DNA from: Tolypeutes matacus
Taxonomy: Eukaryota > Chordata > Mammalia > Cingulata > Chlamyphoridae
Direction of reading: 5' to 3'
Length of the DNA: 64,000 nucleotides
Assembly (NCBI GenBank): GCA_026826555.1
Contig: JAKSZT010054304.1
Span: 33,517,322-33,581,321 of the forward strand
Shown: in pieces, positions 44,970 through 57,184 of the stretch
Position numbering within the stretch: position 1 is the stretch's first letter
Layout: each line of letters opens with the position of its first letter
Notes under the pieces: model-generated
The model's database searches: none
What the model saw: the letters and a program-made list of their open reading frames with translations, nothing else
Told to the model about the DNA's origin: nothing
Translations under genes and position numbers: made by a program

Positions 44970-45150
44970 ATAGGATGGGCCACACCATTTGTGGGGCTCC
45001 GAGCAAAATTAAAATGTGGGACCCCTTGTTCAATATGTATTATGAATCTCAGGACAACTACAGCAAAGCATTAAACCATGGGCAGTTCACTTGTGAGGAT
45101 GGGGTCTTGTGTGACCACACAGGGCACGCATCCAAGAAGCTGACTTTGGT
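44970..45150 (+). mobile_element. Probable hAT-type MITE inside L2
   Basis: About 180 bp interrupting L2, with TTTGTGGGGCTCCGAGCAAA, TGTGGGACCCCTTGTTCAA and AAAGCATTAAACCATGGGCA. This order is that of a common mammal-wide short repeat with GC-rich inverted ends. I cannot name the family with confidence. Confidence 0.45.
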
Positions 45151-45467
45151 AGTTGATGAGGTCAAGTCAAATAGGTAAGGGGTGGGGTGCATATTTTGAA
45201 AGGTCTTCTAGGCCCTTGTGAGAACTCTGACTTTTACTTTGAGAGAAATGGGAAGTCTTGGAGGGTTTTAAGCACTCTGACTTACAGGATCTGTGTTGAA
45301 AATTGTCTAGGATCCCAGAGTAGAAGCAGGAATTTAGGAAACTACTACACCAACGTGATGGTAGCTTAGTTCACAAATAGAGTCAGTGGAAACAATGAGA
45401 AATTCCAGACTCTAGGTATGTTTTGAAGATAAAAGTCACAAGACTGGTGTTGGATTTTATGTGGGAA

Positions 45468-45939
45468 TATATCAGATTGAATTTTGTACCCCAACAAAGA
45501 CATACTCTTCATCTTAACCCCATGGTTGTGAAATCATTTGTAAATAGGACCTTTTGAAGATGTTATTCTTAGTTAAGGTGTGGCTCAGCTGAATGTGTCT
45601 GGGTTTAACTCCATATTAATGGATTCGTTTATACGCAGAAGAAATTCATACTCAATAAGTCAGAGAAGGTCACAGGGAGAATCCAGAACTCAGCAGAAAC
45701 TGGAAGAGCAGGCACAAGGAGATCAGAGATTACCCTATAACAAGAGGCAGCAATGCAAGCAAAGGAACCCAAGTATTCAGCAAGCCACACCAGAATACTT
45801 CAGATTTCAGGGAGAAAGCATGGCCTTGCTGACACCTTATTTTTGGACTTCTAGCCTCCAGAACCATGAGACAATAATTTCCTGCTGTTTAAGCCAACCC
45901 ATTGTGTGGTATTTTTCATAGCAATCTGGAAAGCTATCA
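45468..45939 (+). mobile_element. MaLR-type LTR inserted in L2, with TSD
   Basis: A 472-bp LTR with body ATTGAATTTTGTACCCC...AATAATTTCCTGCTGTTTAAGCC and end GCTATCA. TGGGAA at 45462-45467 recurs at 45940-45945, a target-site duplication. L2 sequence continues across the site. It is the same family as the LTR at 47605-48087 (shared GTAAATAGGA, GAAGATGTTATTNTTAGTTAAG and further blocks). No internal sequence, so a solo LTR. Confidence 0.8.
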
Positions 45940-46222
45940 TGGGAAGAAAAAGAAATTTCAAGACAAATGAAGAATGACTCAAGGTTTTTTGGCCTGAGGA
46001 ACAGAAAACTACTGTTGCCATTAACTCAGACAGGGAAGTGTGGGCCAAGGACAGATGGGGTGGTGGTGGTGGAAGCGATGGTTCAGGATTTCAGTTCTCA
46101 ACACAGAAGGAAGTTAGAGATTCTTCCTAGACGTTCAAGTGGAGAGAGTGATTGGCAGTTAGCTACAAGAGTCTGATGTTCAGGAGAATGGGCAGGCTGG
46201 AGATTGAAATTTGGAAGTCATC

Positions 46223-47604
46223 AGAAAAGTCTTACTTCTTCAGGGCTGCTAAAAGTAAAGGTCTAGACTGATCTAGAGTCTTCAAAACTTCTAGACTAAT
46301 CAAAATGCTTCTTTGTATGCCACTTATCTCTTGGTTAATGACATCTGTGCTATAATGTTTACTTTGTAGCCCATTTCTCTTTTATTAAAAAGTCTCCCCC
46401 CCCTCCCATTTATGGCATATTTTGGCTGAACACCAAGTTTTAAAAAAGATGGATAAGAAGTAGGGGAAAAGTGTTTCTAAATATAATAATTAGTTTTCTT
46501 TATCAGAGATAGACTTTTAAATTTGATTTTGGGAAAGACTTATTTTTAAATTTCCAGATTGGCTCTTCTGTTGCATAAATGTAAGAAATAAGCATCACCT
46601 ATTACATCTGTGATGTCATCATTAATTGAAATACAGATAATAAATATTTTTCTTTGAGAATGTACAGTAGTGGGTTGAGTGGAGGCTGCTCATTATTTTT
46701 CTTTGTCAGTGGAAAGAGAGAATAGTTATCCGGGGGTGAAAAGGACCAGGAATGGACCATGTCTAGACTTTTGCTTGTAGCTGGTAAAAGAGTTATTTTT
46801 CTTCCATTAGTTTTAGGAGTTGCTGTGGGAACTGGATAGCAGAGAAGGCTGCCTTTACAAAGATGTTATGAATCTCTGGGTACAAACAATCTTGTGTGAG
46901 GGCCTGGGTGTCAAGAGAGGCATGAAACTGAAGAACATTTTCCCTAACTCTGTTCTGAACCAAATCTGCTACTCAGGCATATGTGGGAGTGACAGCTTTG
47001 AAAGAATATTGGAGACAGCTCTTTTAGCAGGAGTACTTTCAATCACTAGAGGCACATCAACAGAAGGACCTCCCAGGGTCATGAAGGCAATAGATGCTGT
47101 AGGAGAAGCCCTCACTAGAGGGCTGAGGGGCCACATGGCAATTATATGTGAGGCACCCATTTGAAGAGCCCAGAAATAATATGGGAATGTTTGTCTTAGT
47201 GATTTGATACAATAATTACGATGATAAGCAAATCAGGGTCACTGTAATTTAGTTCACTATAATTTAGTTTATTGATGTGACCACATTATTTTACCCCTGC
47301 CTTGGAAAATTCCGTGTATACTTATATTCTAGTTCCAATTAGAGATTTAGGTACTGTATATTTATCTGCTGATTTCTTTGAAATTATGTTTCTTCCAATA
47401 TGGTCTGCTGGTTGTGGCTATTTAATGATGTACCATTTCCTTTCTTTAAGATGAGTGGACTGGATCCATATCCTATCCAGTCTTCTGCCAGATCTGCTTT
47501 TTCTTGCCCTTTGTCCCAGGGAGGAGAGATAAGCAGAAAAAGAACCTTTACAACTGGAATACAAAGTGAATACAGATTTCCATTGCTTATAATTAGACAT
47601 GCAA
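46223..47604. other. Unique DNA with one unexplained ORF
   Basis: No repeat family recognised. A plus-strand frame is open from 46820 to 47164, with the first ATG at 46868 (about 98 codons). It has no domain or family I recognise. Confidence 0.45.
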
Positions 47605-48087
47605 TGTGGTAGGTTCAATGAAAGACATTCTTAATCTTAATCCACATTCTTCTGGGTGTGAACTCGTGTGTAAATAGGAACTATTAAAGATGTTATTTTT
47701 AGTTAAGATGTAGCTCTACTGAATGAGGGTGGAACTTAATCCTTATTACTAGAGTCCTTTATAAGTCCGAGGAAATTTGGACACAGTGAGGCAGAGTAGA
47801 CCACTAGAAAAAGTTGGAAGTCAGTGGAAAGACACTGGGACATCAAGGACACAAGGACATTAAGAACATTGCCATGTGACAGGAGGCAGAGATATAAGTG
47901 AAGGAACCCCAAAGATTGTTGCAATCCGGTGCCAGAATACTATAGACTTTGGGGAGTCTGGCCTTGTGAACACCTTGGTTTTGAACTTCTGGCCTCCTAA
48001 ACTCCAAGTCTGTGAGCTAATAAATTCTTTTTGTTTAAGTTAACCTATTGTGTGATATTTGTCATAGCAGAATGGCAAACTAAGACA
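47605..48087 (+). mobile_element. MaLR-type solo LTR
   Basis: A 483-bp LTR starting TGTGGTAGGTTCAATG and ending AAACTAAGACA. The flanks TGCAA (47600-47604) and TGCAG (48088-48092) are a near-perfect 5-bp TSD. An AATAAA lies near 48021 before a TTGTTTAAG block, as in MaLR LTRs. Same family and orientation as 45468-45939. The DNA between them is L2 and unique sequence, so they are two solo insertions and not one provirus. Confidence 0.78.
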
Positions 48088-48379
48088 TGCAGTGATAGTT
48101 AACTGTGCAATGACATTATATACCTCCCTCCACTCTCACACTCCAACAGGGGTTGAGGGAAGCCCAGAAGTCACATTGTTTAATAACTCAGCATAATGTA
48201 GTGCTTGTAACTGAAATGTGAACTAAAACATTTTTTTTCTTCTTGCAGTTCAAATTCCAACTAATTCTCATGTTTGAAGAACAGCCACATTAGGGGCTTA
48301 TCAATGGGTAGAAAATGGTAAATTTCTCCCAATAAACAGAGGAGGAAATCTGTCGCCTTTTTATGTCTTCAGAAATATA

Positions 48380-48574
48380 ATTGGGGAGCAGTTGAGCACC
48401 TACTTCCCACACAGGAGGTCCTGGGTTCAGTTCCTGGTGCCTCCTGACAAAACAAAAACAAATAAGCAAAAAAAACGAAAAAACCAATTCAGGGAAGCTG
48501 ATGTGGCTCAATGATTGAGTGCCAGCTTCCCACATACCAGGTCCCAGGTTCAACCCCCGGCCCCTGCTACTTCA

Positions 48575-48592
<18 letters not shown>
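48380..48592 (+). mobile_element. Dimeric tRNA-derived SINE (DAS-SINE type)
   Basis: Two tRNA-like units in tandem. Unit 1 (48382-48448) has GAGGTCCTGGGTTCAGTTCC; an A-rich linker follows (48449-48489); unit 2 (48490-48573) has the A-box-like GTGGCTCAATGA and B box GGTTCAACCCCCGG; then a poly-A tail. This is the layout of the DAS-SINEs of armadillos, derived from a tRNA-Ala gene, and it is the best species marker in the window. An AAATATA on both sides may be the TSD, but the right one merges with an AT repeat. Confidence 0.85.

Positions 48593-48626
<34 letters not shown>
48592..48626 (+). repeat. (AT)n microsatellite after the SINE tail
   Basis: About 17 AT units grown from the end of the SINE poly-A tail. 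Confidence 0.95.
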
Positions 48627-48631
<5 letters not shown>

Positions 48632-48807
48632 GTGACCTGCATTTTCAAACTGATCATAATCTGATTAGTCATTTTATTTGTTTGATGACATAACTCTAAA
48701 AATGCATGGAATATCCATCTTGTTTCTTTAATCAGAAAGAATAAAACCACTTTAAGATTATATCACATATATATGGGTAATTTTTTCATCCTGATATTTC
48801 CCTTAGT

Positions 48808-48898
48808 AGAGGGTTTCTAAAGCCCAGCACTATTCCTTATATGTTGCTTATATGCCCTAGGAAGAAAAATTGTCCCTGGTAGAGAACTACTGATACAG
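48808..48898 (+). mobile_element. MER5-like hAT-Charlie MITE, internally deleted
   Basis: The left end GAGGGTTTCTAAAGCCCAGCACTATT and right end ATTGTCCCTGGTAGAGAACTACTGA resemble the two ends of MER5-type elements; most of the interior is lost. Confidence 0.5.
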
Positions 48899-51774
48899 AA
48901 TCTATTCACAGACTGCAAGAGAAAATTAAAATCATTTTTATAATGTATTTTATTATTCATTTATATTGAACAACAATTTTGAAATCGTCAACCAAAGGAA
49001 GACCAAAAAAGCTTTCACCAAAAGGTTAATATAAGACATTGTGTCTCTCAAAATGTACTAAATGACTCCAAGTGTATCAAGTGCACCTTCATTTGATGAT
49101 GAAGCATACAACATATTGTTTATCTCTGTGTCATATCCGTGCCACTTTTTTATGACACAGTTGACTAATCTACCCCCTTATTCAGAAATTCAACAGCCTA
49201 GAAACGGCAAGTATCAAGTGATTTTTGTCCACTCAGTAGGATCTATACCCCACTAAGGTGAACAGGCAGGAAGTCCACAGAACTGCATTATAGAATCCTG
49301 TTGGTTTTTAATCTTTTTTTGATAAAAGTGTACCCTTGAACACATGTTTACCACTGATAACTTCTAAGCCAATTATTTTTCATGTCATATATTTTTAAAG
49401 CTTTATGTTAATTGCTTTTAAGCTAGATTTACTTTTTATAAGGAAAAGTAATGATTAGAATCTTTTAACTGACCAAATCAGTCATAAATAAAACTAAGTT
49501 AATTTTTTTCATATATGTCCATTAATTTTCCATATCTTGTTTGATTCATGAAGACAAATTAAGTAGTACATGCTTCATGCACATAGAGTATTTTTTATAA
49601 GTAAAATGAAAATCTTTCTAACAAACCTATCTTCAAGACCAGGTGAATGGGTCATTTATTTCTAACAATATTTGATAAAACGTAATCCCAATGAAGTTTT
49701 ATTAGTTTCATGATTAGGTCTTACGTGCCATTATGCAAGGCTATTGAATGTAGCTGAAATTTGCTCCATTGTTGCTGACTTCCACTGTTGCTGAGGTACC
49801 AAAAGGGCCTCAGAGAGAAAAAAGGAAAATTGAACGGCTTGCTATTTGGAAATAATTCTTAGACAACAATAAATTTAACAGATATTTTTTAAATTCCCTT
49901 ACTTATAAATTTTTCTAGACCTCCCACCTTTATAAGGAGTATTCTAGACAAGAATATACAGAGAGCTAGCATGCCTCAAAAATTGATGTAAATGAATAAA
50001 CTTTTTTCCCTTTATTTTCATGCTGTTTTAAGGAGGAAACAAAGAGAAAAGAGGAAAGTAACATTCCTCTTCTCACAAGCAGGGTAAATGAGAAAATGGA
50101 GAAGTAATGTGAAATGGATACTTTTAATGTTAGTAAAACTTAACTAGATATTGAGATGAATAGATTACCCTACATTCTACAAAGTTAAACTTTCTTCCTT
50201 TTAGGGTTTTCAATTTTTTAATATGCCTTTCTTGGTGCATGTGAAAGCATTTATGAGAATTTTTTTTCCTCTTTAATTAAAAAAAAAAGCATTCAATAGC
50301 AGCAGGCAGAAGGGTAGTTAGGAAAAAAAAAAGAAAGAAAGAAAGAAAAAAAACAAGAAAAGCCACAAAGCCCCAGCTGCTCTCAGTTCCTGTTCACTCT
50401 TAGTGCAGCTTCAGATGTAGGCTTGGTGTATTTTGAATTTACGTATTAGAGATGCTTGTTTACAGAAGAAACTGTCTTTGGCATAATCTAAAGAAGAACA
50501 TAGCATTCACAGAACTAATTCCAAAAGATAGATACAAGAGAGCGGTATTTCTTGTTTAAATGAACTTCCCCTTAGTTACAACAGGACGGGTGAAAAAAAG
50601 GTGTGTTTTATGTACATATCTTCTGGTTTAAAATTTGAGCTCAGTTTCTTAAACAATTATTGGAATCTGAGAAAGAGTCGAACATCAGTCTCTGAGTAGC
50701 TGAAAGTTTGGGGCACACTGCACAAGACAAGGAAGGTGGAAGACAGAGTCCTATTTTGAGTGACTTCCCAGGCCTAGAGTTGTGTTTACCTCCAACCATT
50801 CCTCTTGGATGAGATGTTAAAGGAGATATTTGTTAACATCGATAAAAATTTTAGTTCCCTGAGGCTACCAAGTTATTTATTCAACTTGCCTCCCAACCGG
50901 CCTTCCCTGGCCTATGAGAGCATTTCCTTGTTAGGGTCTAAAGGCCTCTCCTGGACTTTAAAGTCTTTTGAAATCCTAGATTTCTTGTCTTCATCCAGGA
51001 TCTCATTTGGTACAATAAAGGATAATTCATTTATTAAAGACAGTCATGCCATTCTTTTTAAGCTAGAAGCTTATATTTCAAGAGTATGACGCTGATTTAT
51101 AGCTGCAATAATTTCATGGCATTAGACCGTTTATACCATATACTACTAGCACTGTTCATAATATTTAGACTATTCCATAGCAACACATAAAACACAACCT
51201 CCAGAGGTTTGTGTTCCTCCAGCTATGTATCAAGGCATTTCTGAGAAAAGGAGCCATGGTTTGGAGCACTGAGTTGAAATGCTCCCTTTAAGGCAGCAAA
51301 TGAGGAAACAAGCAGAACTATATCCCAGAATTTTCTATTCAGAGCCCACTACAATTTCTAGAAATGTCCCTGCCACCCATTGCACTTCTAGTTTTCTGGC
51401 TATACTTACAAGCATCAAGAAAATTCTCTTCTTCAACTCTGAAATGATTTGATAAAATTTGATGGTTTTATAGCTTAACTTTTTTTTTATTTCCAGAGTA
51501 GAAAAATAGTTTATCACCCTTTTATCATCTGAAATTTTTGTTCCTCTAGAAGCTTGCCGTGTTTTTAAGTGACTAAAAATATTAATGGAGATTATAGAAA
51601 TGCAAATATCTTTCTAAGACCTGGTTTTCATTCAATATGCTTCTTAAAATTCACAAGTAAATTTTTTATTTTGGCTTGCTTTTGAACCAGACAGAAAAAG
51701 TTTACTCTATAATAATTTCCATTTGCATTAAAATAGATCTTCTACAGTGTCCAAAAAAGAGGTTTAAATAAATG
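48899..51774. other. Longest unique stretch, with GAAA-rich tract
   Basis: Almost 2.9 kb without a repeat family I recognise, except an A-rich (GAAA)n tract at about 50316-50360. An open frame at 50805-51089 (first ATG about 50814) has no known domain. A conserved non-coding element could lie here, but a single sequence cannot show it. Confidence 0.45.
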
Positions 51775-52000
51775 TTGACTTCCTCCTCAGTCACTATTAG
51801 CAGCATCACTCGCCCACTCCTGACTTTATCCTCTGCTTTATCAATTGAGTATAGTAAGTCACTATCTACTTTCAATCTATATTTCAAAATGTCTTCATAT
51901 ATGTTTGTTTTTCCGTTCTCACAGATACTACTTTTGTCTAGGCCATTATCTCCTTACATAGGATTATCATAATGGTCTGCTACTTTACCCCTTTTAAAAT
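51775..52000 (+). mobile_element. L2 fragment, sense
   Basis: TATATTTCAAAATGTCTTCATA followed by CTAGGCCATTATCTCCTTACATAGGATTATC matches in order the L2 coding end also seen at 37030-37110. Confidence 0.6.
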
Positions 52001-52019
52001 ATATTACCTGGGGTACTTT

Positions 52020-52215
52020 ATAGAATATACAATATTTTATATATTCATGACATTTGATCCTCAAGACAATCCTGTGTAGAAGTCCGGGAAACCACTTCAC
52101 CAACTTTACAAATAAGGAAATGGGCTCAAAAAAGGGTAATTACTTCCTTAAGATCAGCTAAAGACAGGTTATGTTTCCCACTGCTCAACAATTGGACTAT
52201 GTTAGTCTGAACATT
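52020..52215 (-). mobile_element. MIR SINE, antisense
   Basis: Contains the reverse complement of the MIR core: TTTGATCCTCAAGACAATCC, then TTTACAAATAAGGAAATGGGC and AATTACTTCCTTAAGATCAGC. It lies between two L2 pieces. Confidence 0.75.
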
Positions 52216-52229
52216 AGTTCACATTGCTC

Positions 52230-52845
52230 ATCAAATCTGGAAAATTGGTCTCTGTCCCTGCAGGCTTTCTAAATCTAAGCCTTTACCAAATTCCACCCCT
52301 TCTACAAAGCTCTGGTTGGCTTCTCTGGCTCTGAATAAACCTTTCTTCTCTTAGTTCTCACAGCACTGGTAGTTTCTCCTAAAGGATTTAGTACCCTTAA
52401 AGCTCCTGGAGATCAGTGGCTGACCTGTAGCTTGTTACTGTACATCTTCAATAACCCCATTCTGCCAAAAGTCACATTTCTTCCAATAGTCACAGATTTC
52501 TCTTCACTGAGGACAGTAGATATATGAAGAGCTATTTCCTCTTCTTAGAACATCCCCCCACCTCCTAGTCAGCCTTTAAGTCTCAGTTAAAATGACACTT
52601 CCTCCCTTAAGTCTCTGCTGACATCTCTAAGTGACTTGAGAACCCTCTTCTGGGTTCCTATTGCATTCTGTCCATTACTCCTTCAGATCAATTTTCTTAT
52701 TATATTGATATTGCCTGCATGTCTGGTTCCCTGTGAAAGATTCTTCAGCTCAGATACAATCATCTACTCTTCCTTTGTATTGAATATGGTGCCCAACACA
52801 AAATAGACTCTCAATGATATTTGTTAAATTTGTAAAAATTAAAAG
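52230..52845 (+). mobile_element. L2 3' end, sense
   Basis: L2-type 3' sequence: AGTCTCAGTTAAAATGACACTTCC near 52580, GAAAGATTCTTCAGCTCAGATAC near 52735, and the tail CAACACAAAATAGACTCTCAATGATATTTG near 52794. The first part (52240-52390) may be a second L2 3' segment. Confidence 0.65.
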
Positions 52846-53183
52846 ATATATACCCATAATATTGAAGACATTCAGGGTTTTTTTAAGCTCATGAAATAAA
52901 TACAGAGACACTCAGAGGGAAAATATTTATCACAGAAGCTGGTCTTGGAGTATCCCAGACCTGGACCTAGGTCCTACAGTAACTATAAAGCAAGGTTGGA
53001 GAAAGGCCAAGTGATATTTTATTTAGGTATTATGGTTCTTTGAGGAGTTGGAACCTCATACTAAGAGGTAAGGTTTTGTGTCCAACTATTCTTTTCAAGC
53101 ACTAGGGCCACAATTCCTTACATCAGGACTGTATTGAACAACTTGCTATTCCCTTAGCTCCAACAAATTCTCTTAAACCTCCA

Positions 53184-53203
53184 TTTTTTTTTTTTTTTTT
53201 TTT
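53184..53203 (+). repeat. Poly-T run
   Basis: 20 T, unassigned. Confidence 0.9.
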
Positions 53204-53219
53204 GCTTTTTCTGTTTCCT

Positions 53220-53530
53220 CTATCCATGAGGACTGCCCTCTCTTAATCCCCACTGGAAAATCTCTTATTTATCTTCCAATAGTTAGCATTCAGGTAATTT
53301 TTATAACTTCTTTGATTCCATCTAGAGTTAGCTTCATTTATGCTTCCAAAGTCCTGCATGCACAATTCTATTACATCACTTAACCCATAGAAGAGTAACT
53401 CATCATCTGTCTTCCTCTCTAAACTGTGATCTGCATAAAAGCATGGGATTCACCATTTCATCTAAAATGTTTAAGGTTCAGCAATGCTTAGCATATCTCA
53501 TGGAATAAAGTACATACTCATACACTTAAA
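53220..53530 (+). mobile_element. L2 3' tail fragment, sense
   Basis: Ends with CTAAACTGTGATCTGCATAAAAGCATGGG...GCAATGCTTAGCATATC...GGAATAAAGTACATACTC, in L2 3'UTR order. It is diverged. Confidence 0.5.
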
Positions 53531-56500
53531 AAGTAAGAAAAAGGGGGAATATGGAATAATACAAGGACACATTTGTAGTTCTTATTCTGGATGCAAATTA
53601 ATTTCTGTTGATTAGAAAATCTGTAAGCAAGCAGCAAAATGAAAGCTATTTTCTTTTTTCTACTTTCAAGTAAGGTTGTGGAAACATGAGGTATTTTTGG
53701 AGCAAAGTTCCAGAATCCATTCTACACTATCAAGAATCAATGTCTAGCTTGTAGCTATGGGAATCCACTCTTAACTGTCCTTAGTGTTGGAAGGTATTTG
53801 CAATGGAAACATCATAATGTCTTAATTTCAGAGTTCTAATTCCTGCATCACAGCTCCAGAATTTATTCCTGAATTTATAGCTCAAAGGTAGTAACTTCCT
53901 GGTGGAGTCAAATCTAGGAATCATTCCTGGAGACCCAGCCTAGTATCATCTCCTTTATCTCTTCTAGAAAGTACATAAGCACATAATTTCCTGTATTAAA
54001 GTTATTTCTTAAAATAACTGGCATGTTTCTGTTTCCCAAAGTGCATCTTAATGGATACAGTAAGATGGAATGAGAAAGAGATTTATCTAACTCTTTTTCT
54101 TTTTCTTCTTTTGTTACATCCATGGATATCCAATCAAATTATAAGAATTTTTTTCTAAAAATCTTCATATTAGTTCAATTTAAATTATAATGACTAAGTG
54201 CCATAATTATTTGCTATGGGTGGTTATGAAATAATATTTTCTATATATCTTTTAACAGAGAAGATGGGTTCCTGTGTCTAAAATATTTTTCCTGGATTTT
54301 TACCTAATATCTGACAGACTAGATAAATTTCCTCAGGATTATGAACCAATCCTATGTGTGTTAGACATTGACAATTGTAGTTTACCTATAGTTTCAGTCC
54401 AAACTAATCAACAATGTGTCATCAAAATTCATCTGCACAACTATGATTTAATGTAGGACATATAAGCAATTAAATAAACTAATCCAATTTGTGGCAAAAA
54501 GAAATTCTCATTGGTTATTTAAAAGGGAAATAGCATGGAGTAGAGTTAGACTGCACGGGAGTCATTCTTTCTTAGGTCTTTGATTAAACAGAAATAATAT
54601 TTCAGAGGAGCTTGAATTCTTTGAAACACATTATAATATACAACCTGTTATTATCCTCATTTCATGTTACTGTAAAATCCAGCATTTGCAGAAAATGAGT
54701 AATTTGTCAACCATGCAAAGTCCTATTATTTAGGTTTAATTCTCTTAAGGGGATGAAACTGTTGTTTTAAAAGGAGTTGTAGATACTTAGCATTTTAAGC
54801 TGTACTTGTAAATGTTTCTGACCTGGAAGACAGAAACTGCTGACAGTTGTGGTTCTGCGTTTAGTTTTAAGAATGTTTTTAAAAATCCCCTGTTGACTAA
54901 GAATCAGGCTTATTCTCTGGACATCCCCTTTGAACTTTTTTTTTTCTCCAAATGGGTTCATGCAAGGAACTGTAATTCATTGTATATTCTTTCCTAAAGA
55001 GAAAACACCTCCATGGACAACTTGAAAATTTCCAACAGCAATAACCTTGTTACCACTTTTCTCATTATTCTAAATCATTTCTAATGAGGAACTCATGAAA
55101 ATCATGAACTATCTGGAATACAGAACTATGGTCCAGGAATAAGTAAGTTTAATGAAATCCCTATATTAAATTAACTCCCAGTGAAGTCTCAAAACATTTC
55201 TTCATTGCTAAAAGAAAGTGGAAATATTTTCCCATTTCTATCTTCATAGGACTAACATAAAGATATAAAAGAGAATCTAGAACAAACTATGTGAAGTCTT
55301 TGGAGGTTACTAATATTTGTAGCTACAATATTGGGATTATAGTGGTAATTATTTAGAATAATATGGTTTTAAAAATTTAATAATATACAAATATATAACA
55401 GAAGACGGAAGGTAGCTTTTTGTAACTATAAGTATTCCAATGGTGAAACTCATTCTTGATATAAATTTTTCTTTCATTTCTGTCAGATCTTAAGTTAGAG
55501 CCTCCATCGCTGAGGGAATTTTTTGTACCAAGAAAGTTAGCTAAAATGACAGATGGGAATTGTCCTGCTTTTGAAGAATCTTTCACTGAAAATGCTTTAC
55601 TCTCCTTCACTCCATCACTTCCTCTTTTGTAAAATGATGGCAACTTGAAGAAAACAGACTGTACAAAAACTATGATATGATAGTCAAAAATAAGAAGGCA
55701 CAGAAGTCAAATAAGTTAAAACTGATGTTTTTCTGAACACAATCCCTACTTGAAAACCATATTTTAAGTTTGCATCAAAAGCAAGACCTTAGATGGTAAC
55801 CATTGTAAAACTATGAACATACTCAGGCAGATGACTGTCTCAGGAAGAACCTGTGCTGGAGGATTGCTGAAAGGCTCAGAGTTTCTGAGTTTTGAGTAAG
55901 TACCTTAGAGATACTTTTAAAGACTCTCTAGTAAGTATAAAAAAGGAGTTTAACATGTCAAGGTGGCTTCTAATGGATCTAGCAATGAATGGTTGCCAGG
56001 CTCCGTTTAACTAATATTACAAAGACTCTTAGAAATGCTGATTTCCATAGATCTCTCCATACAGTTTTCGTAAAATAATTGTTCATTTATGAAATAGATG
56101 ATGCTTTTGTGACATCTGTTCTTCCACTTTTCTTGTGGTCAATAATAGCACTGCAGCCCCCATGGTAGATGAAACATATTGACAAATATTTTGTGCAAGT
56201 TTACCTCCATCATCAGTTTTCTTGAGTAACAGAAGTAACTACTTAATTTTTCATTAAATATGACCTTTTTTGCTTATTGCTGCTGAAAGAGAATAAATGA
56301 ATTGTTATATATTTATACCACATAGAAAATTTCAAAATAAAATCACTTACATAAGAACTTTGTCTACTTTCAATACGTCTTTAAGAGGCGTTCTCAGCCT
56401 CTCTTTTCTGAACATGCCTCATGTACAACTAACCTTTCATTTCCCATGGTTCCCAATAACTCTGCCAGTGTGAGTCCTTGCAGCTTCTTACATTTCACAG

Positions 56501-56999
56501 ATTAGAGTTGATGCAAAAAAGTCGCCAGTTGGGGGAAAAGCTTTGATTACTTCTATTACTGCCCCAAACCAGAAGAATTTAGCCTTCTTTAGATGCAGAT
56601 GTGCCATTACATCTGAAAAGTTACAGAAAAAATAATGAATTATACTCCTCAGTTTTAATCATATGTTAAAGAAGGAACTCTGTTCCTCACCACCTACTAG
56701 GTAAGATCATGACAGAAGCTGGGCATACAAATCGAAAGTTCATTAAACCCTTCTGTTTTATTTTAATGCAACAATTAATAAAAATATTTTATTTAAAAAT
56801 GAAAAACCTGAGACAAATGCTAAATCAGAAAAATGATTCTACAGAACACATAAACAACAATCATTTTAAGTAAAACAAAAATGAATGTGAACAAAATAGA
56901 GAATTAATATTGGAGCAAAATCACAAATGGAGAAAATATTAAAGTGGACAATTAGAACTTTAATTTTACTTACAAAATTTTTTAACTTTTAAAAGTATT
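53531..56999. other. Unique DNA with possible terminal-exon signals
   Basis: No repeat recognised over about 3.5 kb. Two frames follow acceptor-like sequences on the plus strand: 54259-54456 and 55487-55632. Both are weak candidates. Confidence 0.45.
55487..56360 (+). other. Candidate terminal exon (unproven)
   Basis: A pyrimidine tract and CAG (55461-55486, TTTTTCTTTCATTTCTGTCAG) look like a 3' splice site. Downstream one frame is open for 47 codons (LKLEPPSLREFFVPRKLAKM...) to TAA at 55630-55632. AATAAA occurs at 56292 and 56336, with a T-rich stretch after the second. The composition is protein-like but I do not recognise the protein and no upstream exon is identified. It could be chance. 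Confidence 0.2.
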
Positions 57000-57184
57000 A
57001 GAATATTTTAAACATCCAGGAAACTTATAAGAATTTATAAAAAGCACCTTTTTATTTATCATCCAAATTAAACAATTGTTAATTTTTTTCAAAATTTTCA
57101 GAGACCATATTAAAGGGAAAAAAAAATTCAGATATAGAACATTTGCTTTCCTCCATCTCCAGCTATAAATATTATACTATAGTT

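Larger units (their letters stand above)
44515..46222 (-). mobile_element. L2 LINE, antisense, with two insertions
   Basis: Second large antisense L2: tail (TTCTTAAGCACCTACTATGT near 44532), 3'UTR and coding end (GAGGGAACAGCAAGTATAAATGC near 44854, TTTGAGAGAAATGGGAAGTC near 45239, TAGAAGCAGGAATTTAGG near 45321), continuing after an LTR with AATGACTCAAGGTTTTTTGGCC near 45972. It overlaps in consensus range with the L2 at 40050-43765, so it is a separate copy. It is interrupted by a small DNA-transposon-like repeat and by the LTR at 45468-45939. Confidence 0.85.

Noticed and set aside
45468..48087. A provirus bounded by the two similar LTRs
   Set aside because: Each LTR has its own flanking duplication, and the DNA between is L2 and unique sequence rather than retroviral.
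50805..51089. 94-codon ORF in unique DNA
   Set aside because: The reported start is not ATG, no domain is seen, and there are no splice or promoter signals that single it out.
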